From: Streptomyces pactum
GTDB lineage: Bacteria; Actinomycetota; Actinomycetes; Streptomycetales; Streptomycetaceae
Direction of reading: 5' to 3'
DNA length: 64,000 bases
NCBI RefSeq assembly: GCF_016031615.1
Contig: NZ_JACYXC010000001.1
Location: 5,394,001-5,458,000 of the forward strand
The position numbers and the translations under genes are program-made. The notes under the pieces were generated by a model. The model worked only from the letters and a program-made list of their open reading frames with translations. It made no database searches and had not been told where the DNA came from. This document shows positions 53,525-62,486 of this stretch, one piece after another. Within the stretch, counting starts at the first letter, position 1; each line of letters opens with the position of its first letter.

Positions 53525-53789
53525 TCGACCAACAACCTCTCGGCGTCGGCACCTGGTGTCGTGCCGTTCTCAGCTGAGCCCTTACTGCCCAGTTCAGGGA
53601 ATTCCAGCACGGGGGGCGTGCGCATTCCAAACACCCGCAGCCGGGCACCCGGAGTGACCAACCGCGGGGACGAAAAGGGCATCGGGGTCGAGAGATTGCA
53701 AAAAGCCGGGACATTGGCTGCGCTGTGAAACAACCTGTGCGCGAAGCGTGCCCGATGGGGGATTTTTCTTGCGTCGAAACGTTATGAAC
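53525..53789 (-). promoter_or_regulatory. Upstream region of the first conservon
   Basis: Less GC-rich than the genes. It contains GTGCTGGAATTCC (plus 53598-53610) and GGTCACTCCGG (plus 53649-53659), both shared with the second conservon's upstream region at similar spacing (about 50 bp). Read on the minus strand towards cvnA. Confidence 0.6.
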
Positions 53790-53832
53790 CCCCCGGGCGG
53801 GCCGTGTCACACGACACAGCCCGCCCGGGGGC
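53790..53832 (-). terminator. Terminator of the second conservon operon
   Basis: CCCCGGGCGGGC-CGTGTC pairs with GACAC-A-GCCCGCCCGGGG around an ACAC loop. It lies 25 bp beyond the cvnD stop. Confidence 0.8.
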
Positions 53833-53856
53833 CCGGCGCGAAGGGCCGCCGTCCGG

Positions 53857-54438
53857 CTACTTCAGCCGCGCCATCAGGGCGTGTTCGACGAGGGTGATGA
53901 GCGCGCTCTTCGCCTCGCTGCGGTGGCGCGCGTCGGTGGTGATGATGGGCGTGTCCGGGCCGATCTGGAGGGCTTCGCGGACCTCTTCGGGGGTGTACGG
54001 CTGGTGGCCGTCGAAGCCGTTGAGGGCGATGACGAACGGCAGGCCGCTGTTCTCGAAGTAGTCCACGGCGGGGAAGCAGTCGGCCAGCCGGCGGGTGTCG
54101 ACCAGCACCACGGCGCCGATCGCGCCGCGTACCAGGTCGTCCCACATGAACCAGAAGCGGTCCTGGCCCGGGGTGCCGAACAGGTACAGGATCAGATCGT
54201 CGTCGAGCGTGATGCGGCCGAAGTCCATCGCCACCGTGGTGGTGGTCTTGTCCTGCACGTGGCTCAGGTCGTCGATGCCGGCCGAGGCCGAGGTCATCAC
54301 GGCCTCGGTGCGCAGCGGGTTGATCTCCGAGACCGCGCCGACGAACGTGGTCTTGCCCACGCCGAAGCCGCCCGCCACCACGATCTTGGCCGAGGTGGTG
54401 GAGCGGGCCGTCGCCCCGCTAGAGCTTGCGAAGTCCAC
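53857..54438 (-). CDS. cvnD: Conservon Ras-like GTPase (CvnD), second cluster
   Basis: 193 aa. Same motifs as the other CvnD (GGFGVGKTTF, FGTPGQDRFWFMWDD). It differs at only a few residues, mainly the first 12 and the TLDDDLI and HVQDK segments. Overlaps cvnC by 20 bp exactly as in the first cluster. By recalled synteny this is cvn1. Confidence 0.93.
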   Translation of the reverse strand: MDFASSSGATARSTTSAKIVVAGGFGVGKTTFVGAVSEINPLRTEAVMTSASAGIDDLSHVQDKTTTTVAMDFGRITLDDDLILYLFGTPGQDRFWFMWDDLVRGAIGAVVLVDTRRLADCFPAVDYFENSGLPFVIALNGFDGHQPYTPEEVREALQIGPDTPIITTDARHRSEAKSALITLVEHALMARLK

Positions 54439-54832
54439 TGAGCACCCTTTCCAGCAGTGTCACGTCCGGCGTTCCACCCGCTTCCGCGCTGCCACCCGGC
54501 TGATGGATGGCCACCATCCCGGCCTCCGCGAGGTCGGCCACGAGGATGCGCGCCACGCCGAGCGGGATGTTCAGCAGCGCCGAGACCTCGGCGACCGACT
54601 TGACCTCCCGGCACAGGTGGCAGATCCGCTGGTGCTCGGGGAGCAGCCCCTGCAGGTGGGCGGGGTCGGCCGTGGTGCTGACCAGCGCCTCGATGGCGAG
54701 CTGGTAGCGCGGCCGGGTCCGGCCACCGGTCATGGCGTACGGACGGACCAGGGGCTGGTCGCCTTCGCCCCCGTACGGCGCGTGGTGATGATGGCCGCCG
54801 TACGGGCCGGGCGAGGCGGATGGCGGGGTCAT
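54419..54832 (-). CDS. cvnC: Conservon DUF742 protein (CvnC), second cluster
   Basis: 137 aa, in frame throughout, with GGAGG 5 nt before ATG 54832. The N-terminus is short and His-rich (YGGHHHHAPYGG), unlike the first cluster's longer Pro-rich one. The winged-helix DUF742 domain LVRPYAMTGGRTRPRYQ to VTLLERVLSGLRKL is well conserved. It links Roadblock and GTPase partners. Confidence 0.93.
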   Translation of the reverse strand: MTPPSASPGPYGGHHHHAPYGGEGDQPLVRPYAMTGGRTRPRYQLAIEALVSTTADPAHLQGLLPEHQRICHLCREVKSVAEVSALLNIPLGVARILVADLAEAGMVAIHQPGGSAEAGGTPDVTLLERVLSGLRKL

Positions 54833-54938
54833 GAATCCTCCGGTCGGGACAGCAAGGTGACGGTGGGTGCCGTCGGTCGGTGCCGGTGGGGGGCGCCCGG
54901 CCTGCGGGCCGGGCGGGACGGACGGGTCAGGGGGGCGG

Positions 54939-55361
54939 TCAGTTCAGCAGACTGCCCTGGAGCTCGGCGCGCAGGTCGGGGGTGAGGACGTTGCCCGCGC
55001 GGTCCACGAGCAGCGCCATCTCGTAGCCGACCAGGCCGATGTCGCACTCCGGGTGGGCCAGGACGGCCAGCGAGGACCCGTCGGAGATGGACATGATGAA
55101 GAGGAAGCCGCGCTCCATCTCCACCACGGTCTGGTTGACCGAGCCGCCCTCGAAGATGCGGGAGGCCCCGGCGGTCAGCGAGGTCAGACCGGAGGCGACG
55201 GCCGCCAGCTGGTCCGCGCGGTCGCGGGGGAAACCTTCGGACATCGCGAGGAGAAGTCCGTCCGCGGAGACCACCACCGTGTGCGACACCCCGGGGGTGT
55301 TGTCCACGAAATTGGTGATCAACCAGTTCAGATTCTGCGCCGCCTGGCTCATCGGGCTCAA
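54939..55361 (-). CDS. cvnB: Conservon Roadblock/LC7 protein (CvnB), second cluster
   Basis: 140 aa if it starts at TTG 55361 (AGGAG 6 nt upstream), or 137 aa from ATG 55352, which has a poorer 15-nt spacing. The protein is identical to the first cluster's CvnB over MSQAAQNLNWLITNF to the end. It abuts the cvnA stop, so translation is coupled. Confidence 0.93.
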   Translation of the reverse strand: MSPMSQAAQNLNWLITNFVDNTPGVSHTVVVSADGLLLAMSEGFPRDRADQLAAVASGLTSLTAGASRIFEGGSVNQTVVEMERGFLFIMSISDGSSLAVLAHPECDIGLVGYEMALLVDRAGNVLTPDLRAELQGSLLN

Positions 55362-58300
55362 CTAACGCTCCTGCTGGTAAGTCGGGCCGAGGCCGCGATC
55401 TCGGTTGCCGTCCGGACCGGATCCGGCCTGTCGGCCCTGCTGGATACCCCGTCGCAGGTTGGTCAGCCGGCCGCGCACGTCATCGGGTGCACGCGACACC
55501 TGCGGACCGGCCTGCTGGGGCTGCTGTTGGGCGGTGCCCTCCACGAGGTTGGCGCGGGGGATACGGCGCGGCAGACCGGATGCCGTGACTCCGCCGGCGG
55601 CCGGTACCCGCACCTGTTCGGCGCGGCGCCACCGCTCGTCGTTGGGGGAGGACCCCCACTCCGGCGCCGTGTCCCGGCCGGCCCGCTCCGGGGCGGACGG
55701 GCCCGGCTCACGGCGCGGCGACCCGGTGGCCGGGGCGTCCGCGTGCTCCGGGACCGCGATCCCGCGGCCGTCGGTGCCGCCGCGGAACCAGTTGGACTCG
55801 ATGGTGTCGAAGATCGGCGTCCGGTCGTCGCCGGGGCCGGGCGCGGGCAGCGCCTCCAGCTTCCCGGTGAGGGCGTCGGCCGGGTCGGACTCCGGCACGG
55901 CGAACCGTCCGGTGTCCTGCGGCGCGTGACCGGCTCCGGCCTGCGGGAACTGCCCGGTGTCGCCGGGACCCTGACCGGGCTGGACCTGCGGGAACTGTCC
56001 CCTGTCGCCCGGGCCCTGGCCCGGCCGGAACTGCGGGAACTGTCCGGTGTCGCCGGGGCCGAGGTCGGGACGGGCGTACTGCCCGGTGTCACCGGGTCCC
56101 CGGCCCGGCTCGGGGAGCGGCGAGGTGCCGGTCTCCTCCGGCCGGAACCGCGGGAACTGCCCGGTGTCGCCCGGGCCGCCCTGGGGGGCTCCGCCGAGCT
56201 GCGGGAACTGTCCGGTGTCACCCGGACCCTGGCCGGGCCGGACCTGCGGGAACTGCCCGGTGTCGCCGGGGCCGCCCTGCGGGGCTCCGCCGAGCTGCGG
56301 GAACTGTCCGGTGTCACCCGCGCCCTGGCCGGGCCGGACCTGCGGGAACTGTCCCGTGTCGCCCGGGCCCTGGCCCGGCCGGAACTGCGGGAACTGTCCG
56401 GTGTCGCCGGGGCCGAGGTCGGGACGGGCGTACTGCCCGGTGTCGCCCGGGCCCCGGCCCGGCTCCACCTGCGGGAACTGCCCGGTGTCGCCGGGACCCT
56501 GCTGCGGGGCGGCGCCGAGCTGCGGGATGCGGCCCGTGTCGGCCGGACCGCGGCCGGCGTCGCGCGCCGGACGGCTGAACAGCGAACCCGGGGCCTCGGC
56601 CTCGTCGTGACCGCGCGGGGCGTCCACCGTGTCGCGGGGCCCGGTGGGCCAGTCGTCGTTCTCGCCGGCCGCCGCACGGCGGGCGCCCCAGCTGGTGCCG
56701 GGCTGCTGCGGCGAGGGGAGCTCCGGCGCGGGGCCGCGCTGCGGCAGGCCGGTACGGGTCTCGCCGGCGTCGCCGGCGGCGCGCTGCGGCACACCGGTCG
56801 GCGGAGCGACGGTGGGGCCGTCGCCGCTGCCGCGGACCGGCAGCGCCGGACGGCCGCCGGCCGCCGGGGCCTTCGGCTCCGCGGTGGGGCGGCCCGCGTC
56901 GAACAGGCTGCCGCCGGACGCGCCGCCGCGGGCCGCGCCGGGCGCACCGGCGCCCGCACCGGGCCGGCCGGGTAGACCGCCGGTGCCGGGGAGCGCCGGC
57001 CGGGCTCCGGAGCCCGGGACCTGCCGCCGGGGCGGTGCCCCGGCCGGTCCGCCGCCCGGGCCGCTCCGGCCGGGGGCCGGCGTACCCGCGCCGGGCTTGC
57101 CGGAACCGGTGGTGCTGCCCGGGCCGGGCTTCTTGTTGCCCTGCGCGACGTCCACCGGGAGCATGACCAGCGCGGTGGTGCCGCCGGAGTCGGAGGGGCG
57201 CAGCTGGATGCGGATGCCGTGCCGCAGCGACAGCCGGCCGACCACGAACAGGCCCATCCGCCGGGACACCGAGACGTCCACGGTGGGCGGGCTGGCCAGC
57301 CGCTCGTTGATCGCGGCCAGGTCCTCCGGCGACAGGCCGATACCGGTGTCGTGGATCTCCACCAGCACCCGGCCGTCCGGCAGCGCGTGGCCGGTGACCT
57401 TGACCTTGGTCTGCGGCGAGGAGAAGGAGGTGGCGTTCTCCAGCAGCTCGGCCAGGAGGTGGACCAGGTCGTTGACGACCCGGCCGGCGACCTCGGTGGC
57501 CGGCACGGAGCTCAGCTCGATGCGCTCGTACTGCTCCACCTCGGAGGCCGCGGCGCGCAGCACGTCCACCAGCGGGACCGGGCGGGTCCACCGGCGGCCC
57601 GGCTCCTCGCCCGCGAGGACCAGGAGGTTCTCACCGTTCCGGCGCATACGGGTGGCGAGGTGGTCGAGCTTGAACAGCGAGGACAGCTGGTCGGGGTCGG
57701 CCTCGCGCGACTCCAGCTCGGAGATGAGCGACAGCTGGCGCTGGATGAGGCCCTGGCTGCGGCGCGAGAGGTTGGTGAACATCGCGTTGACGTTGCCCCG
57801 CAGCAGCGCCTGCTCGGCGGCGAGGCGGACCGCCTCGCGGTGCACGTCGTCGAAGGCCGCGGCCACCTTGCCGATCTCGTCCCGGCTGTGCACACCGACC
57901 GACTCCACGGAGGTGTCCACGTCCTGCGGGTCCGACTCCGACAGCTGCTTGACCAGCTCCGGCAGCCGCTTCTGGGCGACGTCCTGGGCGGTGTCCTGCA
58001 GACGCCGCAGCGAACGGACCATGGACCGGGCCACCACGAAGGCGCCGACCAGCGAGACGCCGAGCACCAGCAGGATCAGCGCACCGTTGAGGATGGCGTC
58101 CTGCTCGGCCTCGTCCCGCAGCTCGCGGGCCTTCTGCTCCATCTCGCTCAGCAGCGTCTGCTCGATCTTGGACATCGCCTCGATCTTGACGGTGTCCTGG
58201 TCGTACCAGTCGAGCGAGGAGCGCTCCTCGGCGGTCAGACCGCGGTCGCCGCTGTCCCGCATGACCCGCTGCGCGTACTTGTCGGCCGCGGTGATGTCGG

Positions 58301-59294
58301 GCAGGTCCAGCGGCTCCAGCAGGTCCGAGGAGCCGTCGCCGTGGAACTGCGCGAACCGGGTGAGGGCGTCGCCCTCCTTCTCCAGCGCGGAGGTGCCGTA
58401 CCGCTTGTCGTTGGCGGACAGGTGCGGACCGTCGGGGTTGGCCAGCGCGGCGCTGATCATCGCCCGCTGGATCGAGGCGTACTCCTTGGCGGCCGAGAAG
58501 GTGGCCAGCGCACGGGTCTGGGTGATCATGTCCCGGTTGCTGGTGGCCTGCGCCATGTCCTGGGAGAGCGCCAGCAGCGAGGTGATCATCTCGTTGTAGC
58601 TGAGGACCGTCTGCGAGATGTACTCGGGGTTGTTGTACGCCTCGTCGCGGACGCTGCGGATCTTCTGCAGCTGCTGGCTGATGTCCACCAGGGTGGCCTG
58701 CACGCCGACCAGCGCGTCGTCCTTGGGGTCCAGCTCGTCGGCGGCCTTGGTGAACGCCTCGATGGCCCGGGTGGTGTTCTCCCGGGTGGCGATCACGCGG
58801 TCGTTCTTCTCGTTGCCGTCACCGGCCAGCGGCCCGGCGGACTTGTCCCGCTCCTCCTGGAGCGCGTCGGCCAGCTGCGTGGCCTGCTGGGTCATCTCGG
58901 TGAGCAGCTTCATGTGGTCCAGCTGCTCGATGTTGTCCAGCGAGCTCTGCATCCGCAGGGCGCCGAGGGAGGTGGCGGCGGCCACCGGGAGCACCAGCAG
59001 GGAGATCAGCCGGGTGCTGATGCGCCAGTTGCGCAGGGCCAGACGGGAGCCGGGGCCGACGGGGACCCTGGGCTGCGGCCGCTCGGTGCTCCCGCCCTCG
59101 GCGCCGGGCGCGGGCTGCGCGGCGGCCGGGGCCGTCTCCGCGCCGCCGACCGCCGGCGTCCGACCGGTGCCCTGGGCGCGCTGGGGTGAGGAGCCGCGGT
59201 CGGTCCCACGCGGCTCCGGGTCCGCCGAAGCATCCCCTCGGCCCTGCTGGGCCTGGGGAGACCCCACGCCATCCCTCTTGAAACGTCCCTGCAC
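55362..59294 (-). CDS. cvnA: Conservon sensor histidine kinase-like protein (CvnA), second cluster
   Basis: 1310 aa. Layout as in the other CvnA: TM1 (ISTRLISLLVLPVAAATSLG), extracellular nitrate/nitrite-sensor domain, TM2 (ILNGALILLVLGVSLVGAFV), HAMP, FKLDHLATRMRRNGE, HATPase (LLAELLENATSFSSP, IHDTGIGL). It is longer because the C-terminal disordered tail holds about 14 DTGQFPQ-type modules (plus strand 55905-56545). GTG 59294 is chosen for its AGAGGTTG context, matching the first cvnA. The HAMP/kinase regions of the two CvnA are alike but clearly diverged, unlike CvnB and CvnD. Confidence 0.93.
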   Translation of the reverse strand: MQGRFKRDGVGSPQAQQGRGDASADPEPRGTDRGSSPQRAQGTGRTPAVGGAETAPAAAQPAPGAEGGSTERPQPRVPVGPGSRLALRNWRISTRLISLLVLPVAAATSLGALRMQSSLDNIEQLDHMKLLTEMTQQATQLADALQEERDKSAGPLAGDGNEKNDRVIATRENTTRAIEAFTKAADELDPKDDALVGVQATLVDISQQLQKIRSVRDEAYNNPEYISQTVLSYNEMITSLLALSQDMAQATSNRDMITQTRALATFSAAKEYASIQRAMISAALANPDGPHLSANDKRYGTSALEKEGDALTRFAQFHGDGSSDLLEPLDLPDITAADKYAQRVMRDSGDRGLTAEERSSLDWYDQDTVKIEAMSKIEQTLLSEMEQKARELRDEAEQDAILNGALILLVLGVSLVGAFVVARSMVRSLRRLQDTAQDVAQKRLPELVKQLSESDPQDVDTSVESVGVHSRDEIGKVAAAFDDVHREAVRLAAEQALLRGNVNAMFTNLSRRSQGLIQRQLSLISELESREADPDQLSSLFKLDHLATRMRRNGENLLVLAGEEPGRRWTRPVPLVDVLRAAASEVEQYERIELSSVPATEVAGRVVNDLVHLLAELLENATSFSSPQTKVKVTGHALPDGRVLVEIHDTGIGLSPEDLAAINERLASPPTVDVSVSRRMGLFVVGRLSLRHGIRIQLRPSDSGGTTALVMLPVDVAQGNKKPGPGSTTGSGKPGAGTPAPGRSGPGGGPAGAPPRRQVPGSGARPALPGTGGLPGRPGAGAGAPGAARGGASGGSLFDAGRPTAEPKAPAAGGRPALPVRGSGDGPTVAPPTGVPQRAAGDAGETRTGLPQRGPAPELPSPQQPGTSWGARRAAAGENDDWPTGPRDTVDAPRGHDEAEAPGSLFSRPARDAGRGPADTGRIPQLGAAPQQGPGDTGQFPQVEPGRGPGDTGQYARPDLGPGDTGQFPQFRPGQGPGDTGQFPQVRPGQGAGDTGQFPQLGGAPQGGPGDTGQFPQVRPGQGPGDTGQFPQLGGAPQGGPGDTGQFPRFRPEETGTSPLPEPGRGPGDTGQYARPDLGPGDTGQFPQFRPGQGPGDRGQFPQVQPGQGPGDTGQFPQAGAGHAPQDTGRFAVPESDPADALTGKLEALPAPGPGDDRTPIFDTIESNWFRGGTDGRGIAVPEHADAPATGSPRREPGPSAPERAGRDTAPEWGSSPNDERWRRAEQVRVPAAGGVTASGLPRRIPRANLVEGTAQQQPQQAGPQVSRAPDDVRGRLTNLRRGIQQGRQAGSGPDGNRDRGLGPTYQQER
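55905..56545 (-). repeat. Tandem DTGQFPQ-type repeats within cvnA
   Basis: About 14 modules of the form GPGDTGQFPQ plus 4-8 residues (RPGQ, LGGAPQG or YARPDL variants), unit mostly 39-45 bp. Several are almost identical at DNA level, for example those encoding GDTGQFPQVRPGQ. Frame is kept throughout. Confidence 0.9.
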
Positions 59295-59885
59295 TAGCGT
59301 CGCAACCTCTGGACCAGGCGTTCCGCCGCAGTTCCGGCGGAACGGTGTCGTCGATGGGGACCGCGGCCCCCCGTAGCGGTCGTGAGTTGAACCGGCGCGC
59401 ACACCTTTCGGTCGGGAAGACCGAGGGCCACCGCCGCACGGCGTCTCGCTCTTCCTGTTCCTCCCCCTGCGCGCCGGGCCGAGTCTCGCGGCGGTCCGTG
59501 GAATTCCAGCACAGGCCCGGATGCTCCAACAAGGGCGAAGGGGAAGCGGCCGACCGGAGTGACCGTCAGTGCGGGCGGCATTACGGGACGTAGAAAGTCG
59601 TGTCGGTGATAACGGACTTTTCACTGCGAACCGACTGGGTGCTCCGGGTGTCCCGCTAGTCATGATCGAGAGCGGAACGTCAGGTTCGGTGGTGCAATGT
59701 CCGTTTACGTTGCCCGTATTCCCTGTCCCATTTGCCGCATTCGCAGGCAGATTCGTGAGCAAACTCACATGTCGCTCGGGAGTTGTCGCTCCGAATGGCG
59801 GGCATAGGCGCGTCTAGCCTGGCGCTTTACACGGACGGCCCGGACGACAAGCGTCCGGCCGACACACCAGCAGGGATCCAGCCAC
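59295..59885. promoter_or_regulatory. Divergent upstream region of the second conservon
   Basis: About 590 bp, unusually AT-rich at 59570-59780 for this genome. It carries GTGCTGGAATTCC (plus 59500-59512) and GGTCACTCCGG (plus 59554-59564), shared with the first conservon. On the plus side a TAGCCT near 59815 and a GGCCCGGACG/CGTCCGGCC leader hairpin precede the small gene at 59886. Confidence 0.55.
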
Positions 59886-60059
59886 GTGAAGACGACGCCC
59901 GTCCGCACCATAGCCAACCCCCGGCGCACCACCCTGGCGCACCTGGAGGACGCCTCCGGGCTGCACGCCGTGCCCCGGCAGGCCGAGCCGGCCGCCGCCC
60001 TGCCGGCCCGCACCGCCAACCCCCGGCGCACCACCCTGATGAAGGCCCCCCAGGCCTGA
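59886..60059 (+). CDS. Small protein with duplicated ANPRRTTL motif
   Basis: 57 aa from GTG 59886 (AGGGA about 9 nt upstream). It reads VKTTPVRTIANPRRTTLAHL near the start and RTANPRRTTLMKAPQA at the end, so the same 8-residue motif occurs twice around an acidic/His middle. No domain is known to me. It sits between the conservon and the FAH gene, where other Streptomyces also seem to have a small gene. Basic, soluble, probably binds nucleic acid or protein, but that is a guess. Confidence 0.65.
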   Translation: MKTTPVRTIANPRRTTLAHLEDASGLHAVPRQAEPAAALPARTANPRRTTLMKAPQA

Positions 60060-60171
60060 CGCCGCACCCCGCCGCCGGCGGCCGCCCGGGTGGCGCTGCG
60101 GGCGGCCCGGCGGTGAGGCGATAGCCTGGAGCGTCAGTCTCCGGCCAGCATCACCGAAGGGCGCGGCTCCC

Positions 60172-60954
60172 GTGCGCATCGCCAGGTTCTCCCTCGACGG
60201 CAACGTCGCCTACGGAATCGTGGAAGGGGATGCCTCCACCGAGGGAGGCCCCGTTCTCGACGTCATCAAGGGCATCCCCTACGGCGACTTCGAGCGCTCG
60301 GGCACCAGGATTCCGCTGAGTCAGGTGCGGCTGCTGCCGCCCACCCTGCCCAACAAGATCGTCGGGATCGGGCGGAACTACGCCGAGCACGCCGCCGAGC
60401 TGGGCCACGACGTCCCCGACATCCCCGTCGCCTTCTTCAAGCCGTCCACCTCGGTGATCGGCCCCGGCGACCCCGTCGTCCTTCCCGCCTTCTCCGAGGA
60501 GGTGCACCACGAGGCCGAGCTGGCCGTGGTGATCGGCCGGATGTGCCGGGAGGTCCCCCGGGAGCGGGTCAAGGACGTGATCCTCGGCTACACCTGCGCC
60601 AACGACGTCACCGCACGCGACGTGCAGCGGCGTGAGAAGCAGTGGGCGCGGGCCAAGGGCTTCGACACCTCCTGCCCGCTGGGCCCCTGGGTGGAGACCG
60701 ACCTCGACCCCAGTGACCTGGGGATCATGTGCACCGTCAACGGCGAGCAACGCCAGCTGGGGCGCACCGGCGAGATGGTGCGCTCCATCGAGGACCTGAT
60801 CGTGCACATCACCGAGGCGATGACGCTGCTCCCCGGCGACGTCGTCCTCACCGGCACCCCGGCGGGCGTCGGACCCCTGGCCGTCGGCGACGAGGTCGCC
60901 GTCACCATCGAAGGCATCGGCACTCTCACCAACAAGGTGATCAAGCGTGGATAG
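60172..60954 (+). CDS. Fumarylacetoacetate hydrolase family protein
   Basis: 260 aa. FAH fold: NKIVGIGRNYAEHAAELG, FFKPSTSVIGPGDPV, HHEAELAVVIG with metal-ligand Glu, YTCANDVTARDVQ, KGFDTSCPLGPW, TGTPAGVGPL. These enzymes hydrolyse or isomerise diketo acids such as homoprotocatechuate products or acylpyruvates; the true substrate is unknown. GTG 60172 starts MRIARFSLDG. Its end overlaps the gltX start by 8 bp, so the two are translated together. Confidence 0.92.
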   Translation: MRIARFSLDGNVAYGIVEGDASTEGGPVLDVIKGIPYGDFERSGTRIPLSQVRLLPPTLPNKIVGIGRNYAEHAAELGHDVPDIPVAFFKPSTSVIGPGDPVVLPAFSEEVHHEAELAVVIGRMCREVPRERVKDVILGYTCANDVTARDVQRREKQWARAKGFDTSCPLGPWVETDLDPSDLGIMCTVNGEQRQLGRTGEMVRSIEDLIVHITEAMTLLPGDVVLTGTPAGVGPLAVGDEVAVTIEGIGTLTNKVIKRG

Positions 60955-62431
60955 CGCAACCCCCGCCCCTGTACGCGTACGTTTCTGCCCCTCGCCGACC
61001 GGCAACCCCCACGTGGGTCTGGTCCGCACGGCCCTGTTCAACTGGGCCTTCGCCCGCCACCACGGCGGCACCCTGGTGTTCCGGATCGAGGACACCGACG
61101 CCGCCCGCGACTCCGAGGAGTCCTACCGGCAGCTGCTGGAGGCGATGCGCTGGCTGGGCTTCGACTGGGACGAGGGCCCGGAGGTCGGCGGCCCGCACGA
61201 GCCCTACCGCCAGTCGCAGCGGATGGACATCTACGCGGACGTGGCGCGCCGGCTGCGCGAGGCCGGCCACGCCTACGAGTGCTTCTGCACCACCGAGGAG
61301 CTGGACGCCCGGCGCGAGGCCGCCCGCGCGGCCGGCAAGCCGTCCGGCTACGACGGCACCTGCCGCGAGCTGACCGCGGAGCAGGCCGCCGCCTACCGCG
61401 CCGAGGGCCGCGAGCCCATCATCCGCTTCCGGATGCCGGACGAGCCGATCACCTTCACCGACCTGGTCCGCGGCGAGCTGACCTTCGCCCCGGAGAACGT
61501 GCCGGACTACGGCATCGTCCGGGCCAACGGCGCCCCGCTGTACACGCTGGTCAACCCGGTGGACGACGCGCTGATGGAGATCACCCACGTGCTCCGCGGC
61601 GAGGACCTGCTCTCCTCCACCCCCCGGCAGATCGCGCTGTACAGGGCGCTCGCCGAGATCGGCGTCGGCAACGGCTCCACCCCGCTCTTCGGCCACCTGC
61701 CGTACGTGATGGGGGAGGGGAACAAGAAGCTCTCCAAGCGGGACCCGCAGTCCTCGCTCAACCTCTACCGGGAGCGCGGCTTCCTCCCCGAGGGGCTGCT
61801 CAACTACCTGTCGCTGCTCGGCTGGTCGTTCTCTGCCGACCAGGACGTCTTCTCCGTCGAGGAGATGGTGGCGGCCTTCGACATCGCGGAGGTCAACGCC
61901 AACCCGGCGCGCTTCGACCTGAAGAAGGCCGAGGCGATCAACGCCGACCACATCCGCCGGCTGGACGTGAAGGACTTCATCGCGGCCTGCGAGCCGTGGC
62001 TGCGGGCCCCGCACGCCACCTGGGCGCCCGAGGACTTCGACCGGGCGGCCTTCGAGGCCATCGCCCCGCACGCGCAGACCCGGCTGACCGTGCTCTCCGA
62101 CATCACCCCCAACGTGGACTTCCTCTTCCTGCCGGAGCCGGTGGCCGACGAGGCGTCCTGGGCCAAGGCGATGAAGGAGGGCTCGGACGCGCTGCTGACC
62201 ACCGCCCGGGAGAAGCTGGCCGCCGCCGACTGGAACGCCGAGGCGCTCAAGGCCGCGGTGCTGGCCGCCGGTGAGCAGCACGGCCTCAAGCTCGGCAAGG
62301 CCCAGGCCCCGGTCCGGGTCGCGGTCACCGGCCGCACCGTCGGCCTGCCGCTCTTCGAGTCCCTGGAGGTGCTGGGCCGCGAGCGCACCCTGGCCCGCGT
62401 CGACGCCGCCCTGGCGAAGCTCGCCGGGTAA
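60947..62431 (+). CDS. gltX: Glutamyl-tRNA synthetase
   Basis: 494 aa class I synthetase. HIGH-type motif SPTGNPHVG, KMSKS-type motif KLSKRDPQSS, and RIEDTDAARDSEES. It charges tRNA-Glu and, in actinobacteria lacking GlnRS, probably tRNA-Gln with Glu for later GatCAB amidation (family knowledge). It starts at GTG 60947 inside the FAH gene. A perfect 16-bp terminator follows, then a tRNA-Gln/Glu array. Confidence 0.97.
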   Translation: MDSATPAPVRVRFCPSPTGNPHVGLVRTALFNWAFARHHGGTLVFRIEDTDAARDSEESYRQLLEAMRWLGFDWDEGPEVGGPHEPYRQSQRMDIYADVARRLREAGHAYECFCTTEELDARREAARAAGKPSGYDGTCRELTAEQAAAYRAEGREPIIRFRMPDEPITFTDLVRGELTFAPENVPDYGIVRANGAPLYTLVNPVDDALMEITHVLRGEDLLSSTPRQIALYRALAEIGVGNGSTPLFGHLPYVMGEGNKKLSKRDPQSSLNLYRERGFLPEGLLNYLSLLGWSFSADQDVFSVEEMVAAFDIAEVNANPARFDLKKAEAINADHIRRLDVKDFIAACEPWLRAPHATWAPEDFDRAAFEAIAPHAQTRLTVLSDITPNVDFLFLPEPVADEASWAKAMKEGSDALLTTAREKLAAADWNAEALKAAVLAAGEQHGLKLGKAQAPVRVAVTGRTVGLPLFESLEVLGRERTLARVDAALAKLAG

Positions 62432-62449
62432 CCCCACCGCCGTACCGCC

Positions 62450-62486
62450 CGTGGGGCGGCAGCCGCACCCCGGCTGCCGCCCCACG
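62450..62486 (+). terminator. Terminator after gltX
   Basis: CGTGGGGCGGCAGCCG, loop CACCC, then CGGCTGCCGCCCCACG. Perfect 16-bp stem. Confidence 0.85.

Noticed and set aside
53598..53610. GGAATTCC read as a mere restriction-site coincidence
   Set aside because: Rejected as pure chance because a 13-nt match plus a second 11-nt match recur at similar spacing before the paralogous operon; kept as a finding.
55905..56545. Repeat array considered as CRISPR
   Set aside because: Unit is coding, in frame, variable in length, without unique spacers or palindromic repeats, and no cas genes are near.
57219..59189. 656-codon plus-strand frame opposite cvnA
   Set aside because: Leu/Gly/Val/His shadow composition with no domain; the minus frame has the kinase core.
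59570..59780. AT-rich stretch as horizontally acquired DNA
   Set aside because: It is only about 200 bp, non-coding, and sits where a promoter is expected between divergent genes.
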